From Alphaproteobacteria bacterium UBA1303 (lineage in GTDB: Bacteria > Pseudomonadota > Alphaproteobacteria > Micropepsales > Micropepsaceae), in the NCBI GenBank assembly GCA_002307315.1, contig DBTZ01000065.1, forward strand, positions 1-25,888: a stretch of DNA of 25,888 nucleotides. Reading direction: 5' to 3'. This document shows positions 23,036 to 25,888 of the stretch, in pieces. A program made the position numbers and the translations under genes. Position 1 is the first letter of the stretch. Every line of letters begins with the position of its first letter. The notes under the pieces were generated by a model that had not been told where the DNA came from, did not search any database, and saw nothing but the letters and a program-made list of their open reading frames with translations.

Positions 23036-23606
23036 CGCCTTTGAGGAAAGCATACGTCGGGCACATGACTTACATGCGCTCCACCTGTCACTGACCCAGA
23101 GGCTTACAAGCGTTGTTGACCTTTCGGACATGCTACGTGCGGAGATTGTACTAGCAGTCAGCGCATTTGATTTTTTTATTCATGAGCTTACGCGCCTCGG
23201 GATGCTTGAATGTCATGGAGCCGTTCGCAGGAGGACCGAGGCCTTCAATAGATTCCAAGTCCCAATGGAAACTGCCCTTGGCCTCAGCAATCAGGTGCTT
23301 GACGCAGAGATTCGGACTAAACATAGCTACTTGTCGTTCCAACAACCTGACAAAGTGGCCGATGCTGTCCGCCTCTTCAGCGGCGTAGAGTTATGGAACG
23401 CTGTTGCGACAGAATTAGGTGTGTCAGCAAAAAGCATAAAAGCAGATTTATCACTGGTGATCGACCGTAGAAACAAGATCGCCCACGAGGCAGACATTGA
23501 CCCATCTTATCCTGGCCAGCGGTGGCCCATAGACCGTGCGCAAGTGGAGTATGCATGCACGTTACTTGAAAATATCGCGCGAGCCATTTTCAAGGTGACC
23601 GCCTGA
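23019..23606 (+). CDS. HEPN-domain protein, putative ribonuclease effector
   Basis: A 195-residue all-helical protein of the HEPN superfamily, closest by eye to the RiboL-PSP-HEPN/MAE_28990-like groups. The first conserved helix is LRAEIVLAVSAFDFFIHELTRLG (residues 39-61). The ribonuclease motif R-N-x3-H is intact at Arg151-Asn152...His156 (DRRNKIAHEADIDPSYPG), followed by RWPIDRAQVEYACTLLENIARAI. HEPN proteins are common RNase effectors of toxin-antitoxin and abortive-infection systems. The chosen ATG at 23019 lies inside the end of the ParA-like gene (17-nt overlap); an in-frame ATG at 22962 would overlap more. The ribosome-binding site is weak, as expected for translational coupling. Confidence 0.85.
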   Translation: MQTAIDAFEESIRRAHDLHALHLSLTQRLTSVVDLSDMLRAEIVLAVSAFDFFIHELTRLGMLECHGAVRRRTEAFNRFQVPMETALGLSNQVLDAEIRTKHSYLSFQQPDKVADAVRLFSGVELWNAVATELGVSAKSIKADLSLVIDRRNKIAHEADIDPSYPGQRWPIDRAQVEYACTLLENIARAIFKVTA

Positions 23607-23648
23607 CTCCTCACTCGCAATAGTCAGGCTCGTTCACGGCAAGACATC

Positions 23649-23731
23649 GCATTCTGCCAAGGAATGCTGCAACCTCTCGATAGGTCGTCCGCCTTCAGCT
23701 ATAAGATACCGTCTGCAGGCCGACCGAGAGG
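23649..23731. repeat. Two stem-loops behind the HEPN gene
   Basis: GCATTC/GAATGC (23649-23654/23662-23667) is followed by CCTCTC plus GGTCG (23673-23678, 23683-23687) pairing with CGACC plus GAGAGG (23721-23725, 23726-23731), an 11-bp stem with a 4-nt bulge. No T-run follows, so these are not typical intrinsic terminators. They lie in the 236-bp gene-free stretch between the HEPN stop and the tRNA; GACGACCACACC at 23792-23803 also repeats 21842-21853. Confidence 0.5.
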
Positions 23732-23842
23732 GATCAACGGCTGACAACCGAGACAGCTTGTGTCGTGCGACGAACCACACATTGTGAGGCTGACGACCAC
23801 ACCTTCAAATTAAATAAGCAATATCAATACGTTATAAAATTT

Positions 23843-23857
23843 TGGTGCGGTCGAGAA
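23843..23857. repeat. attR-like site within the tRNA-Leu 3' end
   Basis: The right copy of TGGTGCGGTCGAGAA. Here it is part of the intact tRNA-Leu gene (CCA, discriminator and acceptor stem), so the tRNA is preserved and the inserted segment lies to its left, about 2.1 kb between copies. Confidence 0.8.
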
Positions 23858-23928
23858 GATTCGAACTTCCACGAGTGTTACCCCACTAGCACCTCAAGCT
23901 AGCGCGTCTACCATTCCGCCACGACCGC
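23843..23928 (-). tRNA. tRNA-Leu (anticodon GAG)
   Basis: Read on the minus strand the gene begins GCGGTCGTGGCGGAATGG, has the anticodon arm GCTAGC-TTGAGGT-GCTAGT with anticodon GAG, a long variable arm as in class II tRNAs, the T-loop GTTCGAATC, and ends CTCGACCGCACCA with encoded CCA. The acceptor stem GCGGTCG/CGACCGC is perfect. The long variable arm and GAG anticodon identify leucine (CUC/CUU codons). Its 3' end is the integration site of the ParA-HEPN island. Confidence 0.96.
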
Positions 23929-24043
23929 AAAACATCATGGGGTGGCGGGATTTAGCAGACCCAGCCCGCCTTGTGAAGGCTGACGGCGTGCAAAGCGCAA
24001 GTTAAGCGCAACTATTCGCCCAAGCCGCCGGGATCGTGATAAC

Positions 24044-24280
24044 CTATTGATAACCCTTAAGAAGTCCAATGATTGAGACGGCGATCTTGTCGTCTTTGAT
24101 CACGATGTCGCCGGTCGCCACCGGTTTATCGTTGGCCAAGACCAGCACCGGGTCGTCCTGGCGGGAATCGAGTTCGATCACCGCGCCGCGGCCCATGCGC
24201 AAAAGCTGGTGCATCGGGATGACCGATTTGCCCAGCACCACCGAAATTTCGACTTTGACGCTGTTGATATTTGTCGCCAT
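24044..24280 (-). CDS. fliN: FliN/SpoA-domain protein (flagellar switch-like)
   Basis: A 78-residue protein consisting of almost nothing but a SpoA domain as in FliN, the C-ring component that binds CheY-P-responsive switch complexes. Typical motifs: VKVEISVVLGKSVIPMHQLLRMGRGAVIELDSRQDDPVLVLANDKPVATGDIVIKDDKIAVSI in outline, with the G.v..ld.....v.l.vn...a.G.vv pattern. The ATG at 24280 has AGG 8 nt upstream. No other flagellar gene lies in the window, which is unusual because fliN normally sits with fliM, fliG or fliP. It could be a second FliN or a type III secretion-like paralogue. Confidence 0.88.
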   Translation of the reverse strand: MATNINSVKVEISVVLGKSVIPMHQLLRMGRGAVIELDSRQDDPVLVLANDKPVATGDIVIKDDKIAVSIIGLLKGYQ

Positions 24281-24318
24281 GAACCACACCTGATTGGGGG
24301 AACGAGTGTGGGCGCGAC

Positions 24319-24972
24319 ATGGTTTCCGATAGGTTAACGGGCGCGGTCGAATGGCGGGTCGAACCCGGCCTGACTGCCTATCCCGCGGCGGTGGCGTTCA
24401 TGGAGGCCAAGGTGGCGGCCATCCGCGCCGGCACAGCGACCGAAACGGTTTGGCTGGTCGAACATCCGCCGATCTACACCGCCGGCACCAGCGCCAAGCC
24501 GTCCGATCTGGTCGATGCCCGCTTTCCGGTGTTTCAAACTGGTCGCGGCGGCCAGTACACCTATCACGGGCCGGGCCAGCGGGTCGGCTACGTCATGCTC
24601 GATTTGCACCGGCGCAGCCCGGATGTGCGCGCCTTCGTGCGCGATCTGGAAGAATGGCTGATCCGGGCGCTGGCAACCTTCGGGGTCAAGGGCGAGCGGC
24701 GATCCGGCCGGGTCGGCATCTGGGTCGTTCGCGGAGACCGCGAAGACAAAATCGCCGCCCTCGGCGTGCGGGTGCGCCACTGGGTGACGTTCCACGGCGT
24801 CAGCTTGAATGTTTCGCCCAATCTGGCGGATTTCGGCGGCATCGTGCCTTGCGGCATCCGCGATCACGGTGTGACCAGCCTGAAGGACCTCGGCATAGCG
24901 GCAACGATGCAGGATGTCGATGCTGCGTTGAAGGCGGCATTCGAAGACGTATTCGGGCCGATTTCAAATTGA
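24319..24972 (+). CDS. lipB: Octanoyltransferase (lipoyl protein ligase B)
   Basis: A 217-residue LipB, moving octanoyl from acyl carrier protein to lipoyl domains, the first step of lipoate assembly. The signature RGGQYTYHGPGQ begins at Arg76; the catalytic Lys144 is in EDKIAALGVRV and the catalytic Cys178 in IVPCGIRDHGVTSL. Length is usual. It is divergent from the fliN-like gene, whose start is only 38 bp away, so their promoters overlap. The start could be moved slightly; there is no strong ribosome-binding site at the chosen ATG. lipA is not in the window. Confidence 0.96.
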   Translation: MVSDRLTGAVEWRVEPGLTAYPAAVAFMEAKVAAIRAGTATETVWLVEHPPIYTAGTSAKPSDLVDARFPVFQTGRGGQYTYHGPGQRVGYVMLDLHRRSPDVRAFVRDLEEWLIRALATFGVKGERRSGRVGIWVVRGDREDKIAALGVRVRHWVTFHGVSLNVSPNLADFGGIVPCGIRDHGVTSLKDLGIAATMQDVDAALKAAFEDVFGPISN

Positions 24973-24982
24973 CCCTGCTTCC

Positions 24983-25030
24983 AGAGCGCCGCGCCTTCAG
25001 ACGGAACCGGCGCACCGCTCTGTCCTTTTG
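24983..25030 (+). terminator. Likely terminator between lipB and the convergent gene
   Basis: AGAGCG (24983-24988) and GCGCC (24991-24995) pair with GGCGC (25009-25013) and CGCTCT (25016-25021), followed by GTCCTTTTG. The stem has small internal loops and a short T-run, so efficiency is uncertain, but the position 10 nt behind the lipB stop fits. Confidence 0.6.
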
Positions 25031-25067
25031 TTTAGTCGCAACTATCCGCGCAAAAGCGAACGCGCTT

Positions 25068-25888
25068 TTACGCACGTTGCTCCAGCCGGCGAACCACCTC
25101 GCCGATAACGCTTTGCCAATCGCCGTCCGCAGGCTGGCGGAACAATTCGGCGGTGGGATACCACGGGCTGTCGCGGCGATCCATCAGCCAGCGCCATTCC
25201 GAGGCCCACGGCAGCAACACCCACACCGGCTTGCCCAGCGCCCCGGCCACGTGCGCGGCCACGGTATCGACCGAAATCACCAGATCGAGTTCACTAATCA
25301 GCGCGGCCGTGTCGGCGAAATCGTGCAAGGCGCCGCGATGGTCGTGCAGCCGGGGACAGGCCGGCAGCAGAACCTCGTCCGTAGCACGGATTTCGGTTTG
25401 CAGGATATGGAACTCGAACGGCAGTTGCAGCAGAGGCGCGAGCCGTTCGAGCGGAATGCTGCGGTGCCCATCGCCGTAGTATGTCGGCTTGCCGGACCAC
25501 GACAAACCGATGCGCAGAGCCGTCTTGTCGCCGAGTGCTTTCCGCCAGGCGCTTTGCCGTTCGGCGTCGGCGAAAAGATAGGGAACGTCCGCCGGTATGG
25601 TTTGCAGCGTCGTCTTGAACGCCAGCGGCAGGCTCATCAGCGGACAATGGAAGTCGAACGCGGGCAGCGGCTGCCCTTTGGCGACCAGCGTCATTTTGGC
25701 CTTGAGACCGGCCAACAACGGCAGCAGGGAGTCTGGCGCTTCCAGCACGATCCGGGCGCCCGTTTTCTCCGCCAGCAAGACATAGCGGCAGAACTGCACC
25801 GTATCGCCGAGACCTTGCTCGGCGTGCAGCAACAACGTCTTTCCGGCGATCGGCGTCTCGCCAGTCCACCGCGGCGAGGCGAAATCCC
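25068..25888 (-). CDS. C-terminal part of a GT9-like (TPR-linked) protein, cut by the window edge
   Basis: The last 273 residues of a protein whose frame stays open to the right edge, so its N-terminus lies outside. The visible part begins DFASPRWTGETPIAGKTLLLHAEQGLGDTVQFCRY, the standard junction in large tetratricopeptide-repeat proteins that carry a C-terminal ADP-heptosyltransferase-like (GT-B, family 9-related) domain. Further landmarks are IGLSWSGKPTYYGDGHRSIPLERL, LDLVISVDTVAAHVAGALGKPVWVLLPWASEWRWL and the closing DWQSVIGEVVRRLEQ. These proteins are thought to act in glycan or protein glycosylation, but function here is not shown. The TPR part is not visible and is assumed from the family. 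Confidence 0.85.
   Translation of the reverse strand, partial: DFASPRWTGETPIAGKTLLLHAEQGLGDTVQFCRYVLLAEKTGARIVLEAPDSLLPLLAGLKAKMTLVAKGQPLPAFDFHCPLMSLPLAFKTTLQTIPADVPYLFADAERQSAWRKALGDKTALRIGLSWSGKPTYYGDGHRSIPLERLAPLLQLPFEFHILQTEIRATDEVLLPACPRLHDHRGALHDFADTAALISELDLVISVDTVAAHVAGALGKPVWVLLPWASEWRWLMDRRDSPWYPTAELFRQPADGDWQSVIGEVVRRLEQRA

Overview
The window looks like a chromosome segment of a GC-rich alphaproteobacterium. Evidence: a typical GltB C-terminus, a DUF1489 protein and a PAS_5-type protein (both families mostly alphaproteobacterial), an Fe-type SodB, and dense convergent gene packing. No rRNA or CRISPR array was seen. The order or genus cannot be fixed from the sequence alone.

Core-like left part (1-19256): the 3' end of gltB; a convergent HSL-type esterase; a 70-aa small protein; a tight operon coaBC-dut-rrf2-cysK (coenzyme A synthesis, dUTP removal, an Rrf2 regulator without the IscR cluster cysteines, cysteine synthase); a convergent glycerophosphodiester phosphodiesterase; a PAS_5-like protein; a long structured leader with an intrinsic terminator in front of a MATE exporter; a small exported protein; sodB; a 62-aa protein; a two-TM protein convergent with an MscS channel; DUF1489 plus a small membrane protein; a two-TM protein with a CBS-like tail; a parvulin-type PPIase divergent from rubrerythrin; and a large secreted GH9 glycoside hydrolase.

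Accessory zone (about 19300-23860): this begins with an unusually dense run of at least six stem-loops (19342-19661). Then come a lone membrane protein, an IS3-type transposase scrap fused against an orphan brnA-like antitoxin whose toxin is gone, and a complete hicA-hicB pair with a palindromic operator over its promoter. Next is a 2.1-kb insertion at the 3' end of a tRNA-Leu(GAG) gene. It is bounded by an exact 15-bp copy of the tRNA end (21742-21756 and 23843-23857) and carries only two overlapping genes: a ParA-like ATPase and a HEPN protein with an intact R-N-x3-H ribonuclease motif. Base composition is visibly lower in GC here. I regard the ParA-HEPN pair as the best candidate for an undescribed defence or toxin-type system.

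Right part (23929-25888): an orphan FliN/SpoA-domain protein, lipB, and the C-terminal part of a protein with a GT9-like domain that runs off the window edge. All functional statements come from reading motifs in the sequence; no database search was possible.
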